From NCBI GenBank assembly GCA_019428905.1, contig JAHYJN010000005.1:1-64000 (forward strand): a stretch of 64,000 bases of DNA, read 5' to 3'. Every line of letters begins with the position of its first letter. The stretch's first letter is position 1. Positions 26,317 to 34,289 of this stretch are shown one piece after another. Source of the stretch: Candidatus Brevefilum sp. Its GTDB lineage: Bacteria; Chloroflexota; Anaerolineae; Anaerolineales; Anaerolineaceae. The translations under genes and the position numbers were made by a program. Below the pieces are notes generated by a model. It was not told the DNA's origin and searched no databases. It saw nothing but the letters and a program-made list of their open reading frames with translations.

Positions 26317-27882
26317 ATGAAGATCGCTGTAATTTCAGACGTGCATGGTAATTTGCCAGCCCTGGAGGCTGTTTTGCGGCATGCGCGTGCTCAAGGGGCA
26401 GTCCAAACCATCCTCAACCTGGGTGATCTGACCGGGTATGGCCCGTTCCCGGAGGAGGTCGTCCGCTGGAGCCAGGCGCCACATATCATCAGTGTCTTGG
26501 GGGATTATGACCACAAGGTGCTCAGCGAAAAACAGCGCAAATCAAACTGGGAGCGCGTGAAAGCGGCAGATAAACGCCTGATGTTTGCCTGGACCCACAG
26601 CGCTCTTTCAAAAGAGTCTCGAAAATATCTTCAGTCTCTTCCGGAGGATCAAGCGCTTGAGGTTGAGGGGGTGAAGATCCTGTTGTGCCATGGAAGTCCC
26701 AGCGGGCAGGATGATCACGGCAGCCCCGATCGCCCCAATCAAAGCCTGGTTGAACTGGCTCAGACTCACAAGGCCGCGGTTGTGGTCAGCGGGCACACCC
26801 ACCAGGCGTTTTCTTACGAACTGGATGGGGTGTTGTATGTCAACCCTGGCACGGTAGGTCGCCCGGATGACGGCGATCCACGCCCCAGTTATGCCATTTT
26901 GGAGGTTGTTTCTGGCAGCGTGATGGTGCAGCATTACCGCATCCCGTATAACATCATGGCAACAGTGGGTGCCTTGCGCAGAAAGGGTTTGCCGGAGGTT
27001 TTTACCCAGGTGGTCCGGTGGGGGTTGAATTATGATGATGTCGTGGCATCATTGGGGAAGGATCAGGCCTTTGCTGAACTTGAGCCGTCCGGGACGGTGA
27101 CGCTGTTGACCGATTTTGGTCTTAAAGACAATTTTGTGGGGGTGATGAAGGGGGTGATCGTTGGGTTAGCCCCACATGCTGCCCTGGTGGATATCAGTCA
27201 CCAGGTCAGGCCGCAGAGTATTGTGGAAGGTGCGCGTTTGCTGGTGCAAGCGGTGCCTTACTTTCCGGGGGGGACGGTGCACATTGCGGTTGTAGATCCA
27301 GGGGTGGGCACCACACGGCGTGCGCTGGCAGCACGGATTGGCGATCATTTTTTTGTGGCCCCGGATAATGGTTTGCTGACCCTGGTGCTGGAGAAAGCAC
27401 GAGATGAAGGTCAACTGGTCGAACTGATCTCCCTTACAAATCAAGCTTACTGGCTGGCTGACATCAGCGCCATCTTCCATGGGAGGGATGTGTTCGCACC
27501 GGTGGGTGCACACCTTACCAACGGCGTTCCGCTCACCTGCCTAGGTGAGGAAATTAATGACCCACACCTGATCACGCTGCCCCAACCACAGCCGACAGCC
27601 ACCGGATGGCAGTCTGAAGTTGTGCTGCTGGATGGCTTTGGGAATATTTGCACGAATTTACCGGGATCGTGGCTGCCCGGGGAGAAAGAAAAAATCATCG
27701 TCAGAATCGGTCCGGTCAGCTTGCAGGGGCGCACCCACACCTTTGGTGATGCAGGCCCTGGGGAACTGGTCGCTTTGATCGATAGCACGGGTCACCTAGC
27801 GATTGCCGAGGTGAATGGTAACGCAGCGGAAAGGTTGAAGGTTCAAATCGGTACACCGGTATTTGTGGACATTGTTGATTGA
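26317..27882 (+). CDS. Metallophosphoesterase (YfcE-like) fused to SAM hydrolase (DUF62)
   Basis: Two enzymes in one 521-residue chain. Residues ~1-220 are a calcineurin-like phosphoesterase of the YfcE/MJ0936 type: 'ISDVHGNLPALEAVL', 'LGDLTGYGP', 'GDYDHKV', 'LCHGSP', 'SGHTHQAF' and 'NPGTVGRPDDGDPRPSYAI' supply the metal ligands. Residues ~255-521 match SAM hydroxide adenosyltransferases (DUF62): 'VTLLTDFGLKDNFVGVMKGVI', 'DISHQVRPQSIVEGARLL', 'VVDPGVGTTRRALAARIGDHFFVAPDNGLL' and a C-terminal 'LIDSTGHLAIAEVNGNAAERL'. The second family splits S-adenosylmethionine with water. Why it is joined to a phosphodiesterase is unknown. It starts 9 bases after the CHAD gene and ends that operon. Confidence 0.88.
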   Translation: MKIAVISDVHGNLPALEAVLRHARAQGAVQTILNLGDLTGYGPFPEEVVRWSQAPHIISVLGDYDHKVLSEKQRKSNWERVKAADKRLMFAWTHSALSKESRKYLQSLPEDQALEVEGVKILLCHGSPSGQDDHGSPDRPNQSLVELAQTHKAAVVVSGHTHQAFSYELDGVLYVNPGTVGRPDDGDPRPSYAILEVVSGSVMVQHYRIPYNIMATVGALRRKGLPEVFTQVVRWGLNYDDVVASLGKDQAFAELEPSGTVTLLTDFGLKDNFVGVMKGVIVGLAPHAALVDISHQVRPQSIVEGARLLVQAVPYFPGGTVHIAVVDPGVGTTRRALAARIGDHFFVAPDNGLLTLVLEKARDEGQLVELISLTNQAYWLADISAIFHGRDVFAPVGAHLTNGVPLTCLGEEINDPHLITLPQPQPTATGWQSEVVLLDGFGNICTNLPGSWLPGEKEKIIVRIGPVSLQGRTHTFGDAGPGELVALIDSTGHLAIAEVNGNAAERLKVQIGTPVFVDIVD

Positions 27883-27885
27883 TCT

Positions 27886-27923
27886 ATTGCATTAACATAC
27901 CAGTTATGGTATGTTAATGCAAT
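27886..27923 (+). promoter_or_regulatory. Perfect 17 bp palindrome over the AbiE start codon
   Basis: The left arm 27886-27902 (ATTGCATTAACATACCA) and right arm 27907-27923 are perfect inverse copies with a 4 bp GTTA spacer. The right arm includes the first two bases of the antitoxin ATG. AbiEi antitoxins are known to bind inverted repeats and repress their own operon, so this is very likely the operator. As RNA it would also form a hairpin hiding the start codon. Confidence 0.85.
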
Positions 27924-28560
27924 GAAATTTCATGATTTGATGGTTCAAGTGGGTGATTTGCCCGTATTTTCGAGCGCTTTATTACAGGCTGGGGATGTCG
28001 ATCGTGTCAATATCCAAAAGCAACTCTCTAGGTGGACTGCTGCTAAAAAAATCCATCAGTTGAGACGCGGACTGTATACTTTAGCGGAACCCTATCGGCA
28101 AAAAGATCCGCATCCTTTTCTGATTGCCAACCGCTTAATTGCGCCATCTTATGTTAGTTTACAATCTGCACTGGCATATTATGACCTGATCCCCGAATCT
28201 GTGCCTCAAGTTTTGAGCATTACCAGCAAGCTGCGATCGAAAGTTATCGAAACACCATTCGGCTCTTATCGATATCACAACATTCAGAGCCCTTTGTTCT
28301 CAGGTTTTAGTTTGGTGCAGGTGAGCACAGACCAGTCTGCCTATCTTGCCCGCCCAGAAAAAGCCTTGCTCGACTTGATTTACCTGACAAAACAGGGTCA
28401 TACACCTGAGTATTTGGATTCCTTGAGGCTTCAAAATCTGGATCAGTTTGACATAAAATGGATGAGAAAGGCTGCCCGTGACATCGGCTTAAAGAAATTG
28501 GTCAGGGCTGTTGATCATCTTGATACGATTATGGATCGGGAAAGATTGTCGCTATTATGA
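27922..28560 (+). CDS. AbiEi-type antitoxin / transcriptional repressor
   Basis: The antitoxin half of a type IV AbiE toxin-antitoxin system. The 212-residue protein begins with a winged-helix segment ('FSSALLQAGDVDRVNIQKQLSRWTAAKKIHQLRRGLYTLAEP') typical of the AbiEi N-terminal DNA-binding domain. The C-terminal part is the family domain ('RLIAPSYVSLQSALAYYDLIPESVPQVLSITSKLRSK', 'ARPEKALLDLIYLTKQGHTP'). It should repress its own promoter at the palindrome that overlaps its start. No Shine-Dalgarno site is visible, so translation may be leaderless. The stop overlaps the toxin start (ATGA). It lies 39 bases after the unrelated phosphoesterase gene. Confidence 0.88.
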   Translation: MKFHDLMVQVGDLPVFSSALLQAGDVDRVNIQKQLSRWTAAKKIHQLRRGLYTLAEPYRQKDPHPFLIANRLIAPSYVSLQSALAYYDLIPESVPQVLSITSKLRSKVIETPFGSYRYHNIQSPLFSGFSLVQVSTDQSAYLARPEKALLDLIYLTKQGHTPEYLDSLRLQNLDQFDIKWMRKAARDIGLKKLVRAVDHLDTIMDRERLSLL

Positions 28561-29375
28561 AATCAGATTTGCATGTCTTGTTAGGGAAAGCCAATCGTCA
28601 GCAGCAGGCGTTGAACTGGGTGCGCGAGTATCTTCAGGCACGCATATTAGCGGTTCTCCAGGAGCATGGTGCCATGATCCCCCTGGCATTCTTAGGGGGA
28701 ACAGCGCTGCGCTTTCTTTATCAGCTTCCCAGGTACTCAGAAGACCTCGACTTTTCATTGGAAAAACCCAGCGAAAACTATCAATTTCGGACTTATTTAG
28801 ATGCCATCTCAACCGTGTTAACCCAAGAGGGGTATCCACTCCAAGTTAAGTTCAACGATCAAAAAACAGTACATCAAGCTTTTATTGGTTTTCCAGGGTT
28901 GCTATTTGAATTCGGCCTATCGCCACATGTCGATCAAAAATTTACGATCAAAATCGAAGTGGACACACGCCCACCCGTTGGGGCAGAGTTGACGACGTCT
29001 TTGATCCGTTATCGCGAATTATTCTTAAATTTCCAACATCACGACCAAGCCTCACTCCTGGCTGGAAATGTGCATGCTGTTTTACAAAGGAAATATTTAA
29101 AAGGTCGGGATGTTTTTGACTTGGTTTGGTACCTCAGCGATCGTTCCTGGCCGCTGCCAAACTTTGACATGCTCAACCATGCGTTGGGTCACACCGGCTG
29201 GGAAGGTCCTCAATTATCTGTGTCAAATTGGAAATCCATAATCCACGACAAGTTAAGCCGATCAGATTTAGCGCTTGTAAAAGATGATGTCAGTCCATTC
29301 CTGGCTCGACCAGAGGATCAAGCCTTGATTGATTGGGATGTCATTCAAGGTTTGCTCTCAGACCTGGTAACATGA
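28557..29375 (+). CDS. AbiEii-type nucleotidyltransferase toxin
   Basis: AbiEii toxins are DNA-polymerase-beta-like nucleotidyltransferases that stop growth. Some are known to modify tRNA 3' ends. The 272-residue protein has the catalytic 'FLGGTALRFLYQLPRYSEDLDFSLE', i.e. the GG..D-x-D motif of the fold. It also has the later 'HAVLQRKYLKGRDVFDLVWYL' region typical of AbiEii/AbiGii. A four-base ATGA overlap couples it to the antitoxin gene. Loci like this defend against phage or stabilise mobile DNA. No other mobile genes adjoin it. Confidence 0.9.
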   Translation: MKSDLHVLLGKANRQQQALNWVREYLQARILAVLQEHGAMIPLAFLGGTALRFLYQLPRYSEDLDFSLEKPSENYQFRTYLDAISTVLTQEGYPLQVKFNDQKTVHQAFIGFPGLLFEFGLSPHVDQKFTIKIEVDTRPPVGAELTTSLIRYRELFLNFQHHDQASLLAGNVHAVLQRKYLKGRDVFDLVWYLSDRSWPLPNFDMLNHALGHTGWEGPQLSVSNWKSIIHDKLSRSDLALVKDDVSPFLARPEDQALIDWDVIQGLLSDLVT

Positions 29376-29453
29376 TGGATCTATCACAACTTGAGGCGTG
29401 TGATTATTATTGGTCACATAAGGTGTAATCTAATTAACAGATAAGGATAGTTT

Positions 29454-31244
29454 ATGCCGCATTTACTGGTCATCGGTGGGCCATCTATTGACAAACTGCA
29501 CTGCAATCATCAAACAGCCATTTCAGCAGGCGGTGCAGGCTTATATACCGCACTGGCGGCAGCGCGCAGCGGCTGCCAGGTTTCAATGTTCAGCCCAAAG
29601 CCAAGGCAAATTCCTGATTTATTTGAACCATTGGAGCGGCGGCTGGAAGCCTGGTTGGGTCCGCGTGTGGCGCTGGAGGATATGCCCCATTTCGAGATTG
29701 CTCATGACGGCGATCAAGCCAACTACCTTGAATTCTTTGTAGGTGAAGAAGCGCGTTTGGACCCTGCAGGTTTACCGCAAGACCTTTCAATTTATAATGG
29801 CGTGCATATCACGGCCATCGGTGATGTTCAACTACAGTTGGAATTTGCCAACGCCTGCCGTGCACGCAACGCGCCGATGATTTCCGTTGGCAGTTTTTTA
29901 GCCCTGATCGAAGAAAAGCCCGAACTGATCCGGTTGTTGCTCGAACGCTCGGATGTGGTTTTCTTGAATGAAGCGGAAGCGGTCAGGGTATACGGCGGGC
30001 TGGATCGGGTGATCACCGAGGCGGGGAAACAGATGTTTATCACGCGCGGACGGGCAGGCGCACTGGTTGTCCAGGGTGACTTTCAAACTGCGCTGCCTGC
30101 TGTCCCGGCTAAGGTGCTGGATCCTACCGGCGCGGGGGATACTTTCTGTGGAGCGGCATTATCTCATTTGCTGCAAGGGGTGCATCCGATCATGGCCGCC
30201 CGGAAAGCCATGGCATTGGCTTCTGCAGAAATAGAGCATGTCGGCCCGACGGCCCTGTTATTCGATCATGCTGCACCGGACATCCCGCTTGATGGTCGGG
30301 TCAGGATCGATGAAAGCCAGGTTGAGCGGATAGCCCAGGTCATTCAGAGGATTCCGGAAGCGGAACCATTTAACTTTGTCAGCGATTATTATCCACCTGT
30401 CGGGCATCCCGCCGCGTTGGATTTTTTCTTTGTCCAAACGCTGCAGCAGTTCAGCTTTTGGGAGGTTCAGTCCGGCCGCTACGGGTATCCCTTGGTTGCC
30501 ACGATTGACGGGCATGCGTGCAAGGGTTCAACCTACCTATCTTATGCTTACATGCGCATGCTGGATAAAGACCCTGCGTTTTTCACGCCTGAACGGCAAG
30601 CCCGCACGACCACAGCAGAAATGCTGGCCCTGTTCCAGGCTGACGATGGATCTGATCCAATGCCGGCGTTTGCGTTGCATTTGGAAAAGGCTCAGGCTTA
30701 TGGTCGAGATTTAATCTCGATGGGATTAACATCCCAATCAATTATTGATCAAGCCAAACAATCGACAAAACCTCTGATGACTTTCTTGTCGATTTTAGAT
30801 CACATTGGGGGTTACAAAGAAGATCCTTTTCGCAAGAAGACCAACCTTTTGGCAATGATCCTTAAAGAAAGGCCGGAGCGATTCCTGTCCCTTTCAGACG
30901 ATGAGGCCATTCAACCCGTGATTGACTATCACGTGATGCGCTTTTGCCTGCGTACAGGCCTGGTAGAGATTCTCGATTTTGACTTGCGCCAGAAAATTGG
31001 GGACAGGCGCCATGTTTCTGTTGATGATGAATGGATCATCCGCTATGCCTGTTACATGGCCATTCAACGCTTAATCCAGGTTTCGGGATTGAGCATGGGC
31101 GCCGTTGACCATGTCGCATTCAATTACAACCGGGTGCACTGTCCTGAGATGACCGAACCGATCTGTGAAAGGTGTGCGCTTGACCCTGCCTGTGCTCATC
31201 GCAAGGACCTGTTTCAGCCCGTGATCCGTACAACTTTTTATTGA
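29454..31244 (+). CDS. PfkB-type (nucleo)side kinase fused to a queuosine-salvage-like glycosylase domain
   Basis: Residues ~1-280 are a PfkB/ribokinase-fold kinase: 'GGAGLYTALAAARSGCQVSMFSPK', 'VVFLNEAEAVRVYGG' and the catalytic 'DPTGAGDTFCGAAL' (223-236). Residues ~310-596 resemble, segment by segment, the Qng1/DUF2419 queuosine-nucleotide glycosylases as I recall them. Matching pieces are 'LQQFSFW', 'STYLSYAYMRMLDKDPAFFT', 'GGYKEDPFRKKTNLLAMIL', 'IDYHVMRFCLRTGLVEI', 'GDRRHVSVDDEWIIRY' and the C-terminal 'IRTTFY'. A cluster C563-x7-C-x2-C-x5-C near the end recalls Fe-S loops of HhH glycosylases. A kinase making queuosine 5'-phosphate joined to the hydrolase that frees queuine would make sense; this is inference. 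AAGGA sits 6 nt before the ATG. Confidence 0.65.
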   Translation: MPHLLVIGGPSIDKLHCNHQTAISAGGAGLYTALAAARSGCQVSMFSPKPRQIPDLFEPLERRLEAWLGPRVALEDMPHFEIAHDGDQANYLEFFVGEEARLDPAGLPQDLSIYNGVHITAIGDVQLQLEFANACRARNAPMISVGSFLALIEEKPELIRLLLERSDVVFLNEAEAVRVYGGLDRVITEAGKQMFITRGRAGALVVQGDFQTALPAVPAKVLDPTGAGDTFCGAALSHLLQGVHPIMAARKAMALASAEIEHVGPTALLFDHAAPDIPLDGRVRIDESQVERIAQVIQRIPEAEPFNFVSDYYPPVGHPAALDFFFVQTLQQFSFWEVQSGRYGYPLVATIDGHACKGSTYLSYAYMRMLDKDPAFFTPERQARTTTAEMLALFQADDGSDPMPAFALHLEKAQAYGRDLISMGLTSQSIIDQAKQSTKPLMTFLSILDHIGGYKEDPFRKKTNLLAMILKERPERFLSLSDDEAIQPVIDYHVMRFCLRTGLVEILDFDLRQKIGDRRHVSVDDEWIIRYACYMAIQRLIQVSGLSMGAVDHVAFNYNRVHCPEMTEPICERCALDPACAHRKDLFQPVIRTTFY

Positions 31245-31379
31245 TGGATTATTGGTAAATCTGGTAAGTTACCCATTGAAATAAGTTGGATATTAATTAA
31301 TAGATGATGCAATTCGCGCCATAGCAAAGGCATGTCGGGTAAAATAAATGAACGTAAAATGAGATGGACAAAGGATAAC

Positions 31380-32603
31380 ATGACATTTGACATTAAGAAA
31401 ATCCGCTCAGACTTCCCGATCTTAACAACTTTTGTTAACGGCAAACCGCTGGTCTACCTGGATAACGCGGCCACCACCCAAAAACCCCAGCCTGTGATTG
31501 ATGCGATCATCGATTACTATACTCGTTACAACAGCAATATCCATCGCGGTACGCATCATTTGTCAAACCTGGCTACTGAAGCCCACGAAGCAGCTCGCAA
31601 AACGGTACAGATGTACATCAACGCCCAACATGAGCACGAGGTGGTCTTCACCCGCGGCACAACCGAAGCGATCAACCTGGTAGCTTTTTCGTTTGGTGAG
31701 GCTTTTGTCAACCCGGGTGATGACGTGATCGTCACCGAGATGGACCATCATTCTAATTTCGTGCCATGGCAGATGATGTGTGAGCGGCGCGGGGCAAATT
31801 TCCATGTGGTTCCCTTTGATGAAAACGGTGATCTCAAACTGGACGTGTACCAAAACTTATTAAGTGACAAGACGCGCATTGTTGCTTTTAATCACGTTTC
31901 CAACTCGCTGGGTACGATCAACCCGGCGCGTGAGATGATCCAAATGGCCCATGATGCTGGCGCGGCGGTGTTGGTGGATGCTGCCCAATCGGTACAGCAT
32001 ATCGAACATGATGTACGGGCTTTGGATGCGGATTTTTATGCCTTCTCAGGTCACAAGATTTACGGGCCGACCGGCATCGGCGTGCTTTACGGCAAGGAAA
32101 AATGGTTGAATGCGATGCCGCCTTACCAGGGCGGCGGTGAGATGATCGACCTGGTAACAATCGAGAAGACCACTTATAACAAACTTCCGTTCAAGTTTGA
32201 AGCCGGCACCCCGAATATTGTCGGCCCAATTGGTCTGGCTGCCGCGATCGATTACCTGAACGGCATGGATTTTAATGAGATCGTCACCCATGAAGATGAT
32301 GCCTTGAATTATGGCCGAGAGCAATTAACCCAGATCGATGGTTTGAAGATTTATGGGAATGCCAAACACCGGACCAGCATCCTGGCTTTCAACATCGACG
32401 GCGTACACCACTATGACCTGGGCACCCTGCTCGATACCCATGGGATTGCGGTGCGCACCGGCCACCACTGCACCCAACCCATCATGCAAGCCCTGGGGAT
32501 TGAAGGAACAGTGCGAGCCTCTTTGGCGCTCTACAACACCCGTGAGGATATCGATGCCCTGGTGCTTTCTATTCATAAAGTGCTGAAGCTCTTAGGCAGG
32601 TAA
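31380..32603 (+). CDS. sufS: Cysteine desulfurase SufS
   Basis: SufS is a PLP enzyme that takes sulfur from cysteine as a protein persulfide for Fe-S cluster assembly. The group II hallmarks are clear: 'FVNGKPLVYLDNAATTQKPQPVIDAI', 'NIHRGTHHLSNLAT', the PLP-lysine loop 'FSGHKIYGPTGIGVLYG' and the active-site cysteine in 'RTGHHCTQP'. The ORF track starts 16 codons earlier. The ATG at 31380 follows an AAAGGA site and gives the family length (407 residues). sufE follows after 4 bases, the classic SufS-SufE pair. No sufBCD scaffold genes lie in the window. Confidence 0.96.
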   Translation: MTFDIKKIRSDFPILTTFVNGKPLVYLDNAATTQKPQPVIDAIIDYYTRYNSNIHRGTHHLSNLATEAHEAARKTVQMYINAQHEHEVVFTRGTTEAINLVAFSFGEAFVNPGDDVIVTEMDHHSNFVPWQMMCERRGANFHVVPFDENGDLKLDVYQNLLSDKTRIVAFNHVSNSLGTINPAREMIQMAHDAGAAVLVDAAQSVQHIEHDVRALDADFYAFSGHKIYGPTGIGVLYGKEKWLNAMPPYQGGGEMIDLVTIEKTTYNKLPFKFEAGTPNIVGPIGLAAAIDYLNGMDFNEIVTHEDDALNYGREQLTQIDGLKIYGNAKHRTSILAFNIDGVHHYDLGTLLDTHGIAVRTGHHCTQPIMQALGIEGTVRASLALYNTREDIDALVLSIHKVLKLLGR

Positions 32604-32607
32604 ACCA

Positions 32608-33033
32608 ATGGCAGCCATCAAAGACATCCAGGCCCAAATTATTGAAGACTTTTCATTCTTACCAGAATGGGATGAGCGTTATGCTTACCTGATCGAACTC
32701 GGGCAAAAGGCGCCGCCGTTAGCCGAAGCTTATCGGACCGAGGAAAACATTGTCCGGGGGTGTCAGTCACTGGTGTGGCTGCACCGGGAATGCCGCCAGG
32801 GGGAAGTCTACTTGCAATCCGACAGCGATTCGCTGATTGTCAAAGGATTGGCTGCCTTGCTGCTGCAGGTCTTCTCCGGTCAGCCGGCTGAAGCGGTACT
32901 CAAAGCTGACCTGACCTTTTTTGAAGCGATAGGGTTGAACAAACACCTTTCTTCACAACGTGCCAACGGCTTAATGGCAATGGTGCAGGAGATTAAGGCC
33001 TTCGCTGCACGCTGTGCAGGGGGATCGATCTAA
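32608..33033 (+). CDS. sufE: SufE sulfur acceptor (second copy)
   Basis: A 141-residue partner of the adjacent SufS. The conserved 'NIVRGCQSLVWL' holds the persulfide-accepting cysteine at about residue 52. 'SDSLIVKGLAALLLQVFSG' and 'SSQRANGLMAMVQEI' match the SufE fold. The gene starts 4 bases after the sufS stop, so translation is coupled. It is clearly related to the sufE-like gene at 610-1095 but is shorter and placed next to sufS, so this is the likely canonical copy. Confidence 0.94.
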   Translation: MAAIKDIQAQIIEDFSFLPEWDERYAYLIELGQKAPPLAEAYRTEENIVRGCQSLVWLHRECRQGEVYLQSDSDSLIVKGLAALLLQVFSGQPAEAVLKADLTFFEAIGLNKHLSSQRANGLMAMVQEIKAFAARCAGGSI

Positions 33034-33135
33034 CAGTGATCATTCCTTTATACCAAACGGGTTCATTTTCCTTTTGACTTTGTGCAGAAATCGCTTAGCT
33101 GTAGCATAGTCAATCGAGTATTTACCCAAACATGG

Positions 33136-33164
33136 TTGCTGAATTGAATATCTTAAACTAAAAT
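33136..33164 (+). promoter_or_regulatory. Consensus promoter of surE, predicted leaderless
   Basis: TTGCTG (33136-33141), a 17 bp spacer and TAAAAT (33159-33164). The surE ATG begins only 8 bases later and no Shine-Dalgarno site fits between, so the mRNA would start within a few bases of the ATG. Confidence 0.75.
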
Positions 33165-33172
33165 AAATAATT

Positions 33173-33985
33173 ATGAATGATAAAACAACGCAAATCTTAT
33201 TGACCAATGACGACAGCATCCACTCGCCGGGCTTGTGGGCTGCCGCTGAAGCCCTCGACACCCTTGGGTTCGTGCACGTGGTGGCCCCGCTCAATCAACA
33301 GACCAGCACCGGTCACAGCATGCCGATTCAATCCTCGGGCATCATTGAGCAAATGACGCTGCACGTCAACGGGCGTGATTGGACCGTTTATGCCGTGGAC
33401 GGTTCGCCCGGGCAGGCCGTGCTGCATGGCATGTACGATGTAATCAAAGCCAAACCGGATCTGCTGGTATCGGGGATCAATTATGGCGAGAATGTGGGCG
33501 CTGCGATCACCATCTCGGGTACGGTTGGTGCGGCATTGGAAGCGGCCTCCCTGGGCATTCCTGCCCTGGCGGTTTCGATGCAGACCGGAACGGAGCATCA
33601 CCTTTCACTTTCGCAGGATGTGGATTTCAAGGTTGCGGGGTATTTCACCCACAAATTTGCCGAAATCATGCTGAAAAAACCCTTGCCCGAAGATGTCGAT
33701 GTGATCAAACTGGATATCCCTCATGGGGCAACTCCCCAGACACCCTGGGCGCTCACCCGGCAATCCCGCCGGCGGTATTACATTCCCAAGCCTGCCAAAC
33801 GCGAGTCCCTGTCTGACCGCGGCCCGGTAGGGTATGAGATTCGTTATGACCCAGAGCTTCTCGAGAAGAACAGCGATACTTATGCGGTTCTGATTGATAA
33901 ACAGGTGTCCGTCACCCCGCTCAGCATTGACATGACCTCTCGCAGCGATTTTGGATTGCTGAGGACTTTAATTGAAGAAAATTGA
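33173..33985 (+). CDS. surE: 5'/3'-nucleotidase SurE
   Basis: SurE is a metal-dependent nucleoside-5'-monophosphate phosphatase that in some species also acts on short polyphosphate. The N-terminal 'ILLTNDDSIHSPGLWAAAEAL' carries the metal-binding Asp-Asp pair. 'VVAPLNQQTSTGHSM' and 'VDGSPGQAVLHGM', then 'DLLVSGINYGENVGAAITISGTVGAALEA', complete the active site. The length of 270 residues is usual. It has its own promoter with an apparently leaderless start and is not coupled to sufE. Confidence 0.95.
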   Translation: MNDKTTQILLTNDDSIHSPGLWAAAEALDTLGFVHVVAPLNQQTSTGHSMPIQSSGIIEQMTLHVNGRDWTVYAVDGSPGQAVLHGMYDVIKAKPDLLVSGINYGENVGAAITISGTVGAALEAASLGIPALAVSMQTGTEHHLSLSQDVDFKVAGYFTHKFAEIMLKKPLPEDVDVIKLDIPHGATPQTPWALTRQSRRRYYIPKPAKRESLSDRGPVGYEIRYDPELLEKNSDTYAVLIDKQVSVTPLSIDMTSRSDFGLLRTLIEEN

Positions 33986-34289
33986 GTTTCCTGAGGCTTC
34001 AATAATATTCAGTATTTGGGCAGATCTTGTCCTGTTATTATCGATTATTGATTGCTACTCAGGGTGCGAGGGTGCCCTTCAGTAGCAAGGCTGCCTGAGT
34101 CAGTGTTTGGCATCCAAAGGGTAGAGCTGTTATCCTTTTAGAAAGAATGACTCCCTGGTTTTTCAATCTTTGATCGATGTTTTTCCGAATATGGTGAATC
34201 AAGGGGAAAAATTATAACCAAAACATATTATAATCGTTGATTAATCAGGTTGTTTTGTATCCAAAAGTCAATATCTTCAGGAGGTTAAT
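33986..34289. other. surE-hydrolase intergenic region
   Basis: Just over 300 bp without a gene. It carries palindromic element copy C (34055-34100), then a weak hairpin AAAGGGTA/TATCCTTT, and a TATAAT about 60 bases before the hydrolase start that lacks a clear -35. Confidence 0.5.
34055..34100 (+). repeat. Palindromic element copy C (short form)
   Basis: CTACTCAGGGTGCGAGG...CCCTTCAGTAGCAAGG...CTGCCTGAGT follows the family order with the core palindrome missing, much as in copy B. Confidence 0.55.

Noticed and set aside
31332-31379. N-terminal 16 codons of the ORF-track sufS
   Set aside because: The ATG at 31380 has a proper ribosome-binding site and the normal SufS start.
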